From the NCBI GenBank assembly GCA_022266195.1, contig WHVY01000003.1, forward strand, positions 4,092,001-4,156,000: a stretch of 64,000 nt of DNA, in the 5' to 3' direction. Within the stretch, counting starts at the first letter, position 1; each line of letters starts with the position of its first letter. The DNA is from Tetranychus cinnabarinus. Its lineage: Eukaryota > Arthropoda > Arachnida > Trombidiformes > Tetranychidae. Positions 1 to 13,800 of the stretch are shown here, in pieces. Both the position numbers and the translations under genes were made by a program. The notes below the pieces were generated by a model, which saw only the letters and a list, made by a program, of their open reading frames with translations, was not told the DNA's origin and ran no database searches.

Positions 1-1589
1 TAATGTGATGATTAAAAGAAAAGCGACGAGAAAAAAAACTAACAATTTAGTGACAATTTGACTCTGTTTTATGAAAGGTCAAAGTGATTGCAATTTTTTC
101 TCACATCAATTTTATTCACTCCCAGAGTTTCATGTGTTGGCATATAAAAATTATCAATTTATGAGGACAAATAATAGCAAAATGCTGAACACGAATGCCA
201 ATTACAACTTGAAAATTTCGTTCAGACTGAAAATTCTTTGACTCTTAATTCTTTGAGAATTAGAGTTTTTGCGAAAAAGTTAACCAAAACTTATGACGAC
301 AGAAAGTCAATGTCTTGCGATTTCGAGATCATTTGAAAAATTCAACAGAATTCAATTTCAATTTCGCTCAATTTTGGTTCAATGAATTATTGATAGCCGA
401 TAAAATATGTACAGGAAATATTAACTGGCTTCTCGACCTTTAGATGGTCAGCTATCGAAAACTTTGTAGTAAAAATTAGGTTTGACTATTTTCTGCACTT
501 GGTCATCAACTAGACTGAACTGATGCTACTGGTTTTGACTGAGCTGAAGGAAAAAATTGCTGTTCTCAACGAATACTTGAAGCAAATGACATAAATTTGG
601 AAATTATTGCTTTTCTGAGTTTTCGCTTTTAAGATTCATGAAGAGTTTTTCAATATTGAAAATGGGCAGTTTTTATGTTTACAATGATTTAGTATAATTT
701 ATTCAAATTATGTCAAAACCAGAGTGAACCAAGATTGGTAGACTTGGTTATTACCTTGGTCAATGAAATTTATTCAATGATAAATTGTTGGACGAATGGA
801 GGAGAAAAAAGTTTCATCTATGATAACCAGAATAAAGGAAAGACAAAATCAGCTGGTTTTTCATGATAAATTCAGCGAGAAAAAGGTTTTCTCTTGTCTT
901 TGCTCTCTTTTTTTATATCATCACATTTCCTTTTCCTTACAACATGAACTTGATTGATCTATTTGGAAATGCGATAAAAAAATAGAGAACCAAAACAAGA
1001 TAAACAAAAGTCATTAAAAGAGTGACCAAAAAAAGAAGACCAATCATCTTGATGATGTTCATGATGGAACAGAAAAATGATTGAAAATGCTTTTCAAGTG
1101 AGATATGCTTTTCTTCCTGTGAAAAGCAATTGAAATTGAAAGCAACAAGCAAAGTATCCGTTAACAGATAAGAAAAGGTTAAACTGAAAATTCTGATGGA
1201 CAGTTGATTTAGAATGTTTGTAAAGTCAAAAAAGGTTACAAGCTTTGGTCAAGTGTAATAACATGAATAAATGATAACTGTTATGAGGTAAAAAAGTAAA
1301 GGTAACAGAATCCTCATTTTAGCATAAATATCATTCCATGTTGGTCATCATTTGGATGATAAATAAATAAGGTAAATGCCTTTTGGGGTTAACCAGCTAG
1401 TAAAAGACAAAACTGTTCACAAGATGACCAATTGTGAGAATCATTTTTTTCTGCCTTCTTTTCATCAATTGGCAAACTGAGAATCACAAGGCTGGGAGTT
1501 AATGCTGGGAGTGAAAGATAACATGAAACAAATAAGTATCGTCATAATCGAATTGAGATTGCTTAGGACATTAAGATCGATACATAAAA

Positions 1590-1830
1590 GTCTTTTTTTC
1601 TCTTCTCTTCATTTCTCTTGTTGGCCATTGTTGGATTGCCTTACACCCTGTACAAGGTTAAATGGCCACAGAATCATTGAAGTGTCCATAGTTGATGGCT
1701 ACTCAATAAATTACATTGACTTTTATCTTTTTTTTTTCTTCTTCTTTTCCTTCTTCATCTTTTTTTTCTTCTTTTGTCTTTTTCCTCATTTTTGCCTCTT
1801 TCAACTTTTCGTCGTCTTTTGTGTATTCAT
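1590..1830. repeat. Pyrimidine-rich low-complexity tract
   Basis: The plus strand is dominated by T and C runs, most strongly about 1728-1800 where CTT/TTC triplets repeat. The open frame across it translates to Phe-rich nonsense and is not treated as a gene. Confidence 0.7.
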
Positions 1831-4800
1831 ATGAACATTGAAATGGCTTTGTTGGTCAAGAATAGTCATTAGAACTGATCATCAACAATCAATTTTCAAT
1901 CTTGTACTTCATCTTGCTCCATTCAATTGGTCAAATCTAATTGTTTCCCCACCAATCAATGGGTCCATCAAGTCTTTAAAAGTTTACATTTTTGGTCATT
2001 TTTTTCTTCTCTGTTCTCTGCTTTTTCCTTTTACTTCAAATTTCCTTTTGCTCTTCACAATCATTTCACCATTCAATTTACTCTTGTCAATTGTCTGGTT
2101 CCGGTTCAAACTCTCGAATTTTCACAGTCATTATCATTGTTCTTCCAAAGTTAATGATGAAAAGAATGAAACTAATCGTCGAAAGTTTCATTATTCAGTT
2201 GAATTTTGGTTCATTTGCTGTTTAAATATTGGTCATTATTAACAATGTTCATTGGATTCATTGTCACATTCAAGTTGTTCAATTGCCATTATTTACATAA
2301 ATGGTAACCATTCGTAAAGAAAAGACAAAAGCTGATTAAGATGATTGGTTACAATTTGTGTTGGTAATGCATATTATGCATTAGTGGGCCCGAAATTGCT
2401 ACTTGAATGTTACTTTTTTGTGTATTTTAATCATTCGATGTGATTGATTACATGATACTTTTGTCTCTTGAACATTTTTGTCTCATTTACAGTTTGATGC
2501 TTGTTTTGTTTGCATTTTGCGTTTAACCGTAAGTTTCAATTGAAACTATTGAGGCTTTATTGTCACAATTTGTTTGTATTCAAATGAAACTCAACTTTAT
2601 TGTTCAACTATTTTTAGCTTTGTAATTGGCTTTCAAATGAAATAATGTTATTCCTGAACAAGCTTGCTTTATTGATCACCAATTTGACTTTACAGGATAA
2701 TCTTAAAGTTTCATTTGACTTTTTTGTTCACCAAGATGCAAATGTGATCATCAAAGGGACGGCGAGAGTAAAGATTAGGAAGATTAGAGAAGATGGAAAA
2801 GGCTTGTCCAGACTTTTGTATTGTACTGGAATGAGGTCAAGACGGAATGATTAAATCGACGAGAATCGATCAATAGTTGAAATGGTTAGCTGGATAGTGA
2901 AGAAGGGAAGAATAAGAAGGAAAGGATAATGTTAAGGATGGTAATGATTAAAGGTGGAACATCAAAAAGACTGAATTTATTACATTTATGGCAATGCTGA
3001 AATCAAATCTATTTTATCCTTCAAACTCTTCCAAGTTAATATTAGCAAATCTCTTGTAATAATAATGCTAAACGTTTCGCATACAGCTTCACCAATCCAT
3101 CAAATTAAAGTTTAAAGTCGCTTGAAATGTCTATTACGATTGATGCAAATCAAACCTTTTGTTTCATCGGGAAACATCTTTCCTTGGTCTTCAATATTTT
3201 CACCTAAGGCTCTGATACTCAATTAACGATGTTTTCTTTAACATCAATTGGTGAATTTGGATTCCCTTCGTAAATGAAGAAGATCGAAGAGCTATTTGTA
3301 CTTTCATTCAATCTCATGTCAAAGACGAATTTAACTATTGACATTTAACAGGGTTTCTTGACAATGGTTAAGTGTTTGGAATAAGTGTTTACCTTCGTAG
3401 TCTGGCCATGAAGTGTTGAAAACTTGGACGACATAAACTTAGCAAATGTTGAGTTGTTATATGAACGATTGATAAAATATGTTCCTCGATCGCATAGAAT
3501 CGCTTTTGAATGCTCTTGTTTGCAGAAAGATGCTCTTCTTTACCTTGTTTTATGATTCTTTACAATTCTAATGACCAATTCTCGTATTTATTCTGGTTGT
3601 GTTGAGTTTCATTTCGATTATCAATCTCATTAAAAGCTGTCACTTATTAGTTTCTAGACTAGATTGTTTATAAAATTGAATGTAAAAACATTTGTTATTT
3701 GGTTAACATCTCGTTATTGGGTTAAATCAATCAATAGTTTAAAGTTAAATGTTTACAGTTTAATAGTTTGAGTTTTGTAAAGTCATTACAAGTTTGGCTA
3801 TTCTTGTTTGGAATCATTGATAGCATTTGAAATAAAAGTATGAAAATGTATGATCAGAAGAGGGTTTACTATTGTCTTATCGATTTCTGATGCTGGGAAT
3901 AATAATGCAAAATAAACTGATGAAACTACAATTTTGTCAAGCTACTACAGTTTAGTTGACTAAACTTTGCCTCTGAGTTTTTCTTACTTATTGGACACTA
4001 ATTGGAACTCAAACTGATTGTGATTTCTAGCCTGATCCAATAAAGTAACCGCATTGTTAAGAATTGCTTGTTTGACCTTTAACTTGATTTCTTGAATCAC
4101 GATAATGATTGTAACCCGATTTCAGTCAATTTGGTGAGAGTTTTGGAAAGCTTTTGAAAACTTGTGTCAAAACAACTGAATTAGTTAAACAGAAAATGTT
4201 TATCCAGCCGAAATTAACTTTAATCATCAAAGTAAACCATTTCCATCATCAATACCAATAACAATACAACTCATCTTAATCAATAATAATGCAAAATGTC
4301 GATTCCTCAAGTCAACCAAGTTGACACATCAAATTAGTAAATCATTAAACCTGGCAAAAGAAGACAACTTTACAATTTAAACGTTCATTTGATTCGAGTA
4401 AAAACAAAATGTTTTTTCATCATTTTTTGCTTTCGATTCATTCAACTCGCGATTTCCATCAAACGTATTCAAGTTGAACGTAAAACATTAATTAAACTGA
4501 TTGGTTAATTTAATTGTTTACCATCAATCAATTGGTGTTACAATTCTATGAAAGTAAAAGGTAAATTGTTTCCAACTATAAAAAGATTTTCATCTTTACA
4601 TTTAAAGTGAAGCAAAGTGAATCAAGTTGGACACTTAATTTCATGGTTAATCAACCAAATCAATTTATTGATTAATCTTTACTTTTTAATTAAAGCTAAT
4701 TATCCTTTAATTAAAGTGAAACACCGGACAAGTTTCGTGAGGCAAAAGTCCCTTCTCAATGGTTAAAGAGTAAAAATGGCCGATGATTGATCCAAAGGAA

Positions 4801-5034
4801 CACGAACAACAATCCAATCAATATAATGCAATGGAATTAATGATTACCAATTTATCATCATATTTCATTTCAATCAGATTAAATGGAGTAAAAATGAATA
4901 CTCATTTTGGGCCAAGTAAAAATATCCATAAATAAACAAGAATCCAGTGAGAAAAGATCAGATAAAGATCAACATGATTTTCAGTGAATCAATTTGCAAG
5001 TTGAGTAAACAATTGATTAGTAAATTAAATGATT

Positions 5035-5052
5035 GAGAGAGAGAGAGAGAGA
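5035..5052. repeat. (GA)n microsatellite
   Basis: Nine uninterrupted GA dinucleotides. Confidence 0.95.
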
Positions 5053-8000
5053 AATATAAAGATGTAAATCAAGATGAACCTTCATCATGTTCACCAGTGA
5101 ATTGAATAAGTTATCATATAATTTGTTTACAGGGAATCGTTTTAATCTTAAGTGCAATTTCCTGTAAACTTGCAACTTCACCTTCAGCCTCAAGCAATTC
5201 AACTTTTTTACCTGCATCATGAGCATGTTTATGGTAACCTTTTCCTTCAAAAACAAATGCTGATGAGTAAAGTAAATATTGAAGAGAATCTTGTTGATGA
5301 GAATTGCATTGAAATTTGGAATAAAAATTTACTCCCAGTCATTTGAATATCGATAAGACAAGAGTTTAATCGGTTTAAATTAACTTATTCAATTTTGCAT
5401 CGAATGTGCTTTCAAGAGGAAAATAATTGAATAATTGATAAACAATGAATTCTCAACTTTCATTTCCATTTTCCATGTAAATTATCTTTACTTGTTCTTG
5501 GGCTTAGTTTTTCAATAAATTCAGTCTTTATTATTATTCAGTTTTTTTTTCATTCTGTTTTTCATTGAATATTGTAAGTATTATAGTCAATATTGAATGA
5601 TGAGAATGCAAATGATATTATTGTAGCGAAAGTGTATCAAGTGGGATTTGCCTTGAGGTGTTTCAATAAGAGCAATACAATTGGTAAAAATATTGATAAA
5701 TATTATTCCGAGTTGCCTGTTTCAACCAAAATGAGGCTTCTTTTCATGATCGATTGGCAAAATTGCCGGAAAATATAAATATGTCTTATGGTTTAATCAG
5801 TTGAATATTAACTGGAAAACTGAAGATGTGTCAATGTTTTTGTTGGATATTGATATTTTCAAATTATTTCAAGAAATGTTTTCAATGTAAATAAGGTTAA
5901 ACTACTCAATTGGTATTGAAGAGTGAATGTCTATTTTGAGGGTTAATTTTATTCAAGACTCGTTCTGGTTACGATCACAGCAGTCGCCTACGTATTTGTA
6001 TTGAACACAAATCTCGAGTAATTTGCAAGATTGTATCATTTATTTGAATCACATTCATTTGCAATCAAACAAGTTTAACGATCTTTTTGTACAATTTAAA
6101 TGAAAATTTTATTCAATTAATTTCATGTAACTTGATTTCGCCAAGCAGCTTTTAGTGGAAAGATTAATTTGGCAAAGTATAATAAATGCAATAAGCTGCT
6201 TCTAAATCTTATAAATATTAAAACATATAATAATGAAATATATTTCAATGATTGAGCTTTGACATCAGTTTCGTTGATTTGGGATTGCATTTGGAGACAA
6301 TTTTGTTGAAATTTAAAACCATGAATTCTCGATGAATTAACTTGATTCATCCAAAGTAAATGCTTTTTGGGTTTCCGTGTGATTCAAGTCTTTTTAAGAA
6401 AACAAAAAATGCTATTAATTGTGAATACAGGCGACAACCAAGAAACCGAACCAAAGACTGTAATGAAAGTTTTCTTTCTGACAACCTAAATCTAGTTGTG
6501 AATCCAAACTGTGGCCAACCATGTGAAGTTTATGCTCCACTTCACTGAAATCCTGAACAAGATATGGAATAGATTCGAGGCATCAATTCAAGAGTTTACT
6601 TCGTGTCCGATGCTATTCTAAACATTTTTAAATTCTATTAATGATTAGATTTCAACAAATTAATTTAAACTGATAGGCCCAGTAATCAAGTCATTTAGTT
6701 ATAAAGGCGATGTTTGATGCCCAAGTTGAAAATGTCAAGTTGGTAAGGCCTCCATCCAAGAGAATCGTGCTGTTTTTTGACGGAATCTGTGTTTAAGGGT
6801 TCGATCAAGTTAAAACCTGATGCAAGCTGATTTCAACTACAGTAACTGGAACAAGAAGAGGCAATGGTGGAAGTATCAGTGTAACAATAGATTATAAATC
6901 GACTGTTTCATGGGACATCAAGCATTGCGTTTTTACAACACTCAAATCTTTAACATTTGGGTTTTGTGATTGCTGGATCTCAAATGTTGAAATGTTTTGC
7001 CAAATTAAAGCTCAATTTTTCATCAAATGAAATTTATTAATCTCTTCAACTTGTCAGTAATTTGATCTCTAACATGTTCATACTTTCAATGAGTTCAACA
7101 TGTTGATAAATCTGTAAATGGGTAAAGGTAAATTGATTTTTATCGGCATTTCTTCTATTACTTTCCAGCCTTGCAAACAGATTTTACCATTTTAACCACC
7201 AAACATCATCAGGCATGACTATGGCTACATCATGACCTGAAAGTTACATACAAAGTTCCATTAGAAACCATTCGAAAATTAAATTCACATCGGAATTACT
7301 TTATTATGCTTGTGAACCATTATGAGCTTGAAATAGCAACAGATAATATCTCTTTTGGTCTCACCCTTGAACATGTAGCTTCATTATTTTTTATGTTAGT
7401 TGATTTCAGAGTCTAGACTTTGTTGCTAATTTTTAGTTATTCATTAGACTTTATCTCGGCTGCAGATTAATTAGACATAAAGGTTGATGTTTACAAGTAC
7501 AGGTTTAATGATCAATTAATGTTGAAGTTGCTGATGAAAACTTTAAGGTGGTAATGTTGATGTTATCGAGTTGATCAGCTGAGTTGGCAATAAATTGCCC
7601 TTTGATTCAATAATTGTTAGTTCCTTCATTATTCAATAACGTATCAATAAAACTCGTTGATGAATACATTTATATCTAATCGTATCCAAACCATTTTCAA
7701 AAACAATTGTTATTCATATCAAAATATCAATAATGTTTAAGGCAATTGCATTTCTGCTCAATGTTTAGTTAGGTTTCATTATTCCCTATTAAGGCATTGG
7801 AAAATTTGATTCTTCACATTCAATAATCATTTAATTTGTTAATGTTCAATCAACTGTTGTAATTAAATTTTAGGTTCCATGTAAATTATCATCAACCATT
7901 AACTTAAAGCTGAGAGTCATTTGGTTTGGGTTGAAAATGAGCAGCTCTTACCTTTGTATTTTCGTGGAAGCTCAAGTTGGTTGTTGAATCGGTGCAACAA

Positions 8001-8432
8001 TTAGTTGAGGTTGATTGAGTAAATTGATGATTCAAATTTGTGCCGATTATGGAAACTTAATGGTGGTCCTTGATTGCTAGTTTACAGTTAGTCAAGGGAT
8101 ATGTCAAGGCTTTGCTAGGAAAGGCTTTACTTCAAATGGTTTCTATTTCAATTGGGTTGAAATAATTTCTCATTAAAACTGGTAAAATTGTGGACCCTTT
8201 TGTCAACCGGTTTTGAACCTAAATCTGACCCAAGAGCTATTAGGTCAAACATTGATCATTTTAAACGATTACAATCTAACCATTTGAAGCAAAGTTGGAT
8301 GTAAGCCTTACCTTTCAACTTGAGCCTTGGCGTGATTTATTTTGACTGGTGATTTCAACCAGCAATAGCGTTAATTGTTGACTGGTCAATCATGATTAAT
8401 GGTTGGCTGATTAAAATGTATAACACAATTGA

Positions 8433-8445
8433 AACACACACACAC
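8433..8445. repeat. (AC)n microsatellite
   Basis: A short uninterrupted AC run. Confidence 0.9.
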
Positions 8446-8890
8446 ATAATATTAATCATACCAAAAATGACGGGAAAAACACTGAAGACAATGTAAGATT
8501 GGCTTAAACTGGAAGTTAGGCAATTTAATGTATATTAACGATAATTTAAATTTCAAATCATTAATGGATTCACAATTTGTTGATCTTTGATGGCGATAAA
8601 GGATTTGGTACTGATGTTGAAGGAAAAAAGTTTACAATGTTTAGTTGAATTACCTAAAAAGCTATGGAAGTCGAGTTAATCTGGTTAATACGTTACTTCG
8701 TGGTTTTAACTGGTTTATTTGAAGATTGTCATCTTGAATGGGAAACATAATTAACGGATAAATTGTTAAGGTTGAATGTAATTGGGCGAAAAACAAACGA
8801 AATAAACAACTGTTGTTGGTAACTCTCAACCATGCTTATTCAACACTGGCAGTGAAATGAGTTACTGTTGGGTAAAATCCTGAATTCAGG

Positions 8891-8960
8891 GAATCGACTC
8901 AGACTCTTCATCATGGCTCCCTTACCTTTTTAACCGCTTCTCAGTCAATAATATGTTTAC
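8891..8960 (+). repeat. Left arm of an inverted repeat flanking elongin A
   Basis: Read on the plus strand this arm matches the reverse complement of 10812-10890 over about 70 aligned bases, with a few substitutions and two small gaps. The best-kept parts are the GAATCGACTCAGA end, the ATCATG(G/A)CTCCCTT middle and the CGCTTCTCAGTCAATAATATG end. The arms are about 1.85 kb apart and enclose the elongin A-like gene and its antisense flank. It could be a transposon terminal repeat, a dispersed element inserted twice, or a duplicated regulatory block. Confidence 0.75.
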
Positions 8961-9425
8961 CTAATCCATCATCAGAGAGCCGGATAAGGTTGAAGCAGCA
9001 GTGAAACAATTACCAGATTATTGGGATAAAAATCGTAGGAGAAGAAATAAAATTTTTGTTTTCTAATTTTTAAGCTGGCAAAATAAACCCAATATGTTAT
9101 TTGTACCTAAAAGTAGTGGGAATAGACTTTTTGTTTACACTCTTTTTTGTTCAGTATCTAAGAGCCATTTTAGGTCTTCTTTGTTCACTTTGGCAATTGA
9201 ACTTTTAAATAATTTTTCATCGCAATTTTTATTTAAATTACTCACCCTTTCTTATTATCACAATAAATTGCTCGTCTTAATTATTCTAATAGATGGAGCT
9301 AATCAGAGTTTACAATATGGACATGATTTGTTGAATGATGGCATAAAAGGTTTATGCAATGATATAAGAACATCTTTACTACCATTAACAATGAACTTAC
9401 AAATCTTTTCATTTAAAAAATAGTC

Positions 9426-10325
9426 CTAATATTGTCTTCGTATGGTTTGCATCATTTTAAGAGCATTTTTCATGAGTAAACCTTTGGTCTTTTTTCCAGC
9501 AGCGGCCGCAGCATTAGAACTAGATGGGGAGCTTGATGAGCTGGACATACTTGATGAGGCGGTGACTTTAACAAAGCCGGCTGCCTTTTTGTCTTGTATC
9601 TTTTTAATGTTACGAGGAGGCTTAGGAACTGTGTCTGTAAAAGCTAACTGGGTCTTTCGAACTGGTCCTCTTGACTTCTCCTTCATGTCAATACTGCGAG
9701 TAATGCGTTCCAATTTACGTTTTCGTTCTTGTTCAGCGCGTATAAATAAATCTCTCCAGGTTTCATCCTCTTGTCTTTTATAATCTCGAAATTCTTTCTC
9801 ACAATGCCATTTCCAAAGTTCATCATCATCTTCAGTTAACCTTGGATTGTAATCTTCCAAAATAAATAATTGATTAGATGTACACTTTTCAAGGACTGGT
9901 TTAATTAACCAATAAGGAGCATCACCAAGATAAGTAATATTTGTATAATTGTCCATTAAAACCTGGAGGCATAACTTTTCCAGCTTGGGCACATTGTCAT
10001 ATGTTGCATTACGAACTGTACCCGAATACACTTTAGACCGAGTCTTGGCTTTAGACGCGTAAAGAGCGAGTCCAGATTTAGGTTTAAATTGATTGTTGAC
10101 AACAGTATTGTTATAAGCTGAAGAGATTGTTGATGATGACGGAGAAGTATAACAGGGTTGAATTTGAGGTGGAGGTGGTGGTTGAGGTTTCAGTTTTTCT
10201 GGTGTTGCAGCAATAGATTTTTTGCTCTTACTTTTCTCAGAGTGATGTTCACCTTTTCGTTTTTTACTACCAGAATCCTCTTTAGATGATTTAGAGGATT
10301 TCTGTTTACTACTAGAATTATTCAT
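9426..10325 (-). CDS. ELOA: Elongin A-like protein (BC-box/F-box-like domain)
   Basis: A single open exon of 299 codons starting at the ATG at 10325. In the family, elongin A pairs with elongins B and C to stimulate RNA polymerase II elongation, and can act as the substrate receptor of a Cul5 ubiquitin ligase on stalled polymerase. Visible parts: a Lys/Ser-rich basic N-terminus (1-40), a proline run (48-53), a BC-box LEKLCLQVL (115-123) for elongin C binding, the adjacent F-box-like segment with YWLIKPVLEKC (to ~160), and a WKWHCEKEFRDYK helix followed by a basic charged stretch. The C-terminus is Ser/Ala-rich. It is much shorter than vertebrate elongin A and lacks the N-terminal TFIIS-like domain. 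A splice-acceptor-like TTTAG lies just before the ATG on the minus strand, so an upstream exon (possibly only 5'UTR) is likely. The identity of the domain is well supported; completeness is not. Confidence 0.85.
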   Translation of the reverse strand: MNNSSSKQKSSKSSKEDSGSKKRKGEHHSEKSKSKKSIAATPEKLKPQPPPPPQIQPCYTSPSSSTISSAYNNTVVNNQFKPKSGLALYASKAKTRSKVYSGTVRNATYDNVPKLEKLCLQVLMDNYTNITYLGDAPYWLIKPVLEKCTSNQLFILEDYNPRLTEDDDELWKWHCEKEFRDYKRQEDETWRDLFIRAEQERKRKLERITRSIDMKEKSRGPVRKTQLAFTDTVPKPPRNIKKIQDKKAAGFVKVTASSSMSSSSSSPSSSNAAAAAGKKTKGLLMKNALKMMQTIRRQY

Positions 10326-10811
10326 TGGGACTAAATAATTATTAACAACAATAAATCAAAACCTAAATAAAACGGAATTATTGAAACACACACAAAAATA
10401 ATCTGCTGTTTCATAAACAGTAGTGACACCTGAGTAGCAACCCTTGTAGTAGATTGTATCCTGATTTCAGCTCCGTCTGTTGGATTGTAAAATTTATCAA
10501 TAGATGAGTTTACCAAGAAATTGTAATTAAATTAAAAATGTAATAAGATAATAAAACAAGAATTAACAAAAATAAAATTTAAAGTTGATTCAGAATTAAG
10601 TAAATTAATCAGAACATTGAAACGTTTGAGTTTAATCAATTGTAAACACAAGGTCTATTCTCACTAAATTTACGTGCAAATAACAAGCAAGTTTATTTTT
10701 CGAGATGATTTGAAAAGTGAGGTTAATTTGAAAATTGATTATTTTTCGTTTCAAATTGTTTCCGCTTTTATTCAGTGATCAATCTGAGCCAGCCATCTTT
10801 GGTTTATTCAT

Positions 10812-10890
10812 GTAAGCATATTATTGACTGAGAAGCGGTGTAAAATAAAGGTAAGTCAAAGGGAGTCATGATAAAGATCTGAGTCGATTC
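10812..10890 (-). repeat. Right arm of an inverted repeat flanking elongin A
   Basis: Partner of 8891-8960 in inverted orientation. It lies about 0.5 kb upstream of the elongin A start, so it could be part of the promoter rather than a transposon end. Confidence 0.75.
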
Positions 10891-13800
10891 AATGAATGTA
10901 ACATTTTATTTTTTGCTAACAACTCTTTCCTTTCCAGAGTCAAGCATGAAACACCATTGAGATTCATTATCAACAACAGTTTGTTTATAACGCTTGTTTA
11001 CTCATTATTTAAACATTGTATGGTTCAAAAACCTACCTGTTAATTGTGATATACCTAAGTGGGAAAATATTAATCAGTAAACTGTACAATCCATTATAAC
11101 CAAAATGTCTCCAAGTTAACTGTGTGTTGCATCAGATGAACCCTATCACTGTAGCTTTTAATTCACCTGAAAATTGTGACTAAACCTTTTCCCACTTTAT
11201 TGCCATCTTACCAATCATCAAATTGTGAACCTCTTAAATTATTTATGTCCTATTGATTGTAAATATTCAATAAATGAGTGGCTGTTGAATTTGATTTGCC
11301 TTTTCACCATTGTAGGTTTAATCCCACTCGCTTTACCTGTTTATCCTCCATCTTCGTAATGGTTAACTGTGTGTGTTTTTTCTGTCTTTAATTTCTCTTG
11401 ACCATTTAACCATCACGATCAACCAATCAACAATTCATTTCACCACGGTCTAATCATTGGGCGAAAACGTAAAACATCATATTAGACTAAAGTTGACTTG
11501 AATATTGCCTATCTATTGACTAGCAATACTCTGCTTCCAATTTTGCTCATAAGGATTTTGACCAAATCTTAATTTCTACCGCCAATTGTCACTATTAAAC
11601 ATATCAAATATCTTGTCCATTGATTTCCCATTAACTGGACATTCAGCCTGAGCTTCCATCGGTAAAAGCTGAAAGGTAAGAGCAATGTTATTAAAATGTG
11701 TTTTTGGTATCCTAAAGGTTTATCAAATGGTTATGATCTTGATGGTTTCAACTCATTCACAATTTGCTTTTTGAGTGATTTAAATTATGAATTATAAATT
11801 TTTTAGTCTTTCCTCAAACAATTAAAATCTGTAAAAATATCACGGTTAATAATGAATGTTATAAAGTATAGAAATACTATTTCAGGAATAATATTTTACA
11901 AAACATGATAAAATCTTTATTTTCAAAGTCAATTCCATTATCAACTCTTCAATTATTGCCAAATCTCTTTCTATTTAAAGATTTGCATTCATTAATAAAT
12001 CATTGATTCAAGTATTAATTGTCATTAGGCAAACTCAATTCAACTCAAAACACAATTGGTACCAAAATTTCCCAACCAGGTTATGGATTAAGTCTTTAAA
12101 AAAAGGATCAACTAAATATTAAACATTGATAATAAACATAGAATCTAAGGATTTCTGCTTGAAAGTCATGATGCTTAATCTAATAGATGGTGACATTTCA
12201 CCACCATGAACTACAATATGTGCAATTGTAGTGATTAGTCATTAATATGGCCATTAAACATAAATAGTTGACTCAAAATTTTGCCAAAAAAGTCAATTAT
12301 ACCAATGGACTAGATTGAATGTCAGCATTACCAATGCAGAATACTAATATTATTTTCATCGATATCAACCACGATTACAAAAGCATTGGTTCACCTTGAT
12401 GTAAGATATTTAGATTCCCAAACTGTTCAGATGAATCTTTTTTTATACTCTTACCTGATTTGCAGCTGAGAAAATCTGAATAGACTTGCATGTGCATGGA
12501 TATCGGGCCATTGAGCATGATGTCTCTCATCTTATCAACTCCACTCCAGTTCCATCAGGGAACTCCAACATCAACTTAATATTATTTATTTGATTTCACT
12601 TCTTTTGTTTCACTTTCTCGAGAAAATTAGACTGAACTCACAGACAACATTAATCGTTAAAATAAAGGTGTTTTTCAATGTTGGCCAAAAATAAGTGAAT
12701 GATCAAAATTTGTAAATTTATGGTCCTAAATAGACAAGAGTGTCAAAATCTGATTCTTACTTCAGGGGAAATGGTGATCTAACTCAATCTCAGAATTTTG
12801 AAGAATCGCGAAAATGGCGAAATTTGGCATCAAAGTTGTAAAAAGATTGTAAGCTTTTGGTCCACTTCAAAGTACATGAAAACTGATTAGAGATAAATTT
12901 TTCATGAATTAAGGGAAGGATTATTTTTACAGAAACCAGATTTTGAGAGTCCAAAACATTAGTAGTCATTCCTTAAGTCAAGCTCTTTGGTGAATCAGTT
13001 ACAAAACCCGATTCGTTTCATAATTCAACCATCGCAATGACAAGTTATATTGTTGCACCAAATGTTTCTTTAAAACATGATTATTCAAGGTAAATTTTGG
13101 AGTCAAGAAGCATTTGATTGTTGAGATTTTGCAACAATAAAATAATTACCATTGTTAATCAAGCTGGGTTATGATGAATGTGAAATTGCTTTGAGACTGG
13201 GAAAGCATTTGGTTAGCTGCAGTAAACTGAGCAACTTTGATATTTTCATAATTCATTCAAGCCATTTCTAAGTTTATACAGGATTGATTAATTAAGTAGT
13301 CAGTCTAAAAATCTAACCATGGTTTTATTGTATATTCATGATAATTAATGAGCTCTTCTTTTATGTAAACTGAATCATTTAATCTGTTTTCATTTAATCG
13401 CAAAAAAAGTCAACATTTTAAACTCAGTCAACTGTTTTCATAAAACTGTCTCAATTTACAATCTAAAGCCAAATTTGACTAAAGTTTACATCAAATGATT
13501 GAATAAGGCAAGAAATTAGTTCTCAAAATAAAATTTAATCCATTTAAATCCACTGATTAACAAGTCGATTTCAATTTTATAAAGGATCAAAGTCTCGATT
13601 CTATGAAAATTGATCTCCAAATGAGTTTTCAATGTCCATTTGAGTTGAACAGCCATTTTCAAGTTCAATGTTTGCTCTGAAAATTCTGAAGAAATGGCTA
13701 AATTCTTGTTCTCTTCATGTTTGTTGGTGTTTTGGTTTTTTTATTAACAAATTTTCTTATTCTTATCCTTAATCAAATCCTATTTATATTGAATTATCCA

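Larger units (their letters stand above)
1..8890. other. Gene-poor AT-rich region
   Basis: I see no gene I can support. Short open frames here have no family resemblance, and most lack a convincing ATG. The stretch holds simple low-complexity sequence (a pyrimidine-rich block and two microsatellites, listed separately) and many AT-rich direct and inverted words. A gene with very short exons or a non-coding RNA cannot be excluded by eye. Confidence 0.5.

Noticed and set aside
1502..2242. Several overlapping plus-strand open frames
   Set aside because: They arise from a pyrimidine-rich tract (poly-Phe/Ser) and overlap in different frames without a family match.
9094..9423. 109-codon open frame on the plus strand with an ATG, ending just beside elongin A
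   Set aside because: It lies antisense in the elongin A 3' flank, has Leu/Phe-rich AT-driven composition and resembles no family I know.
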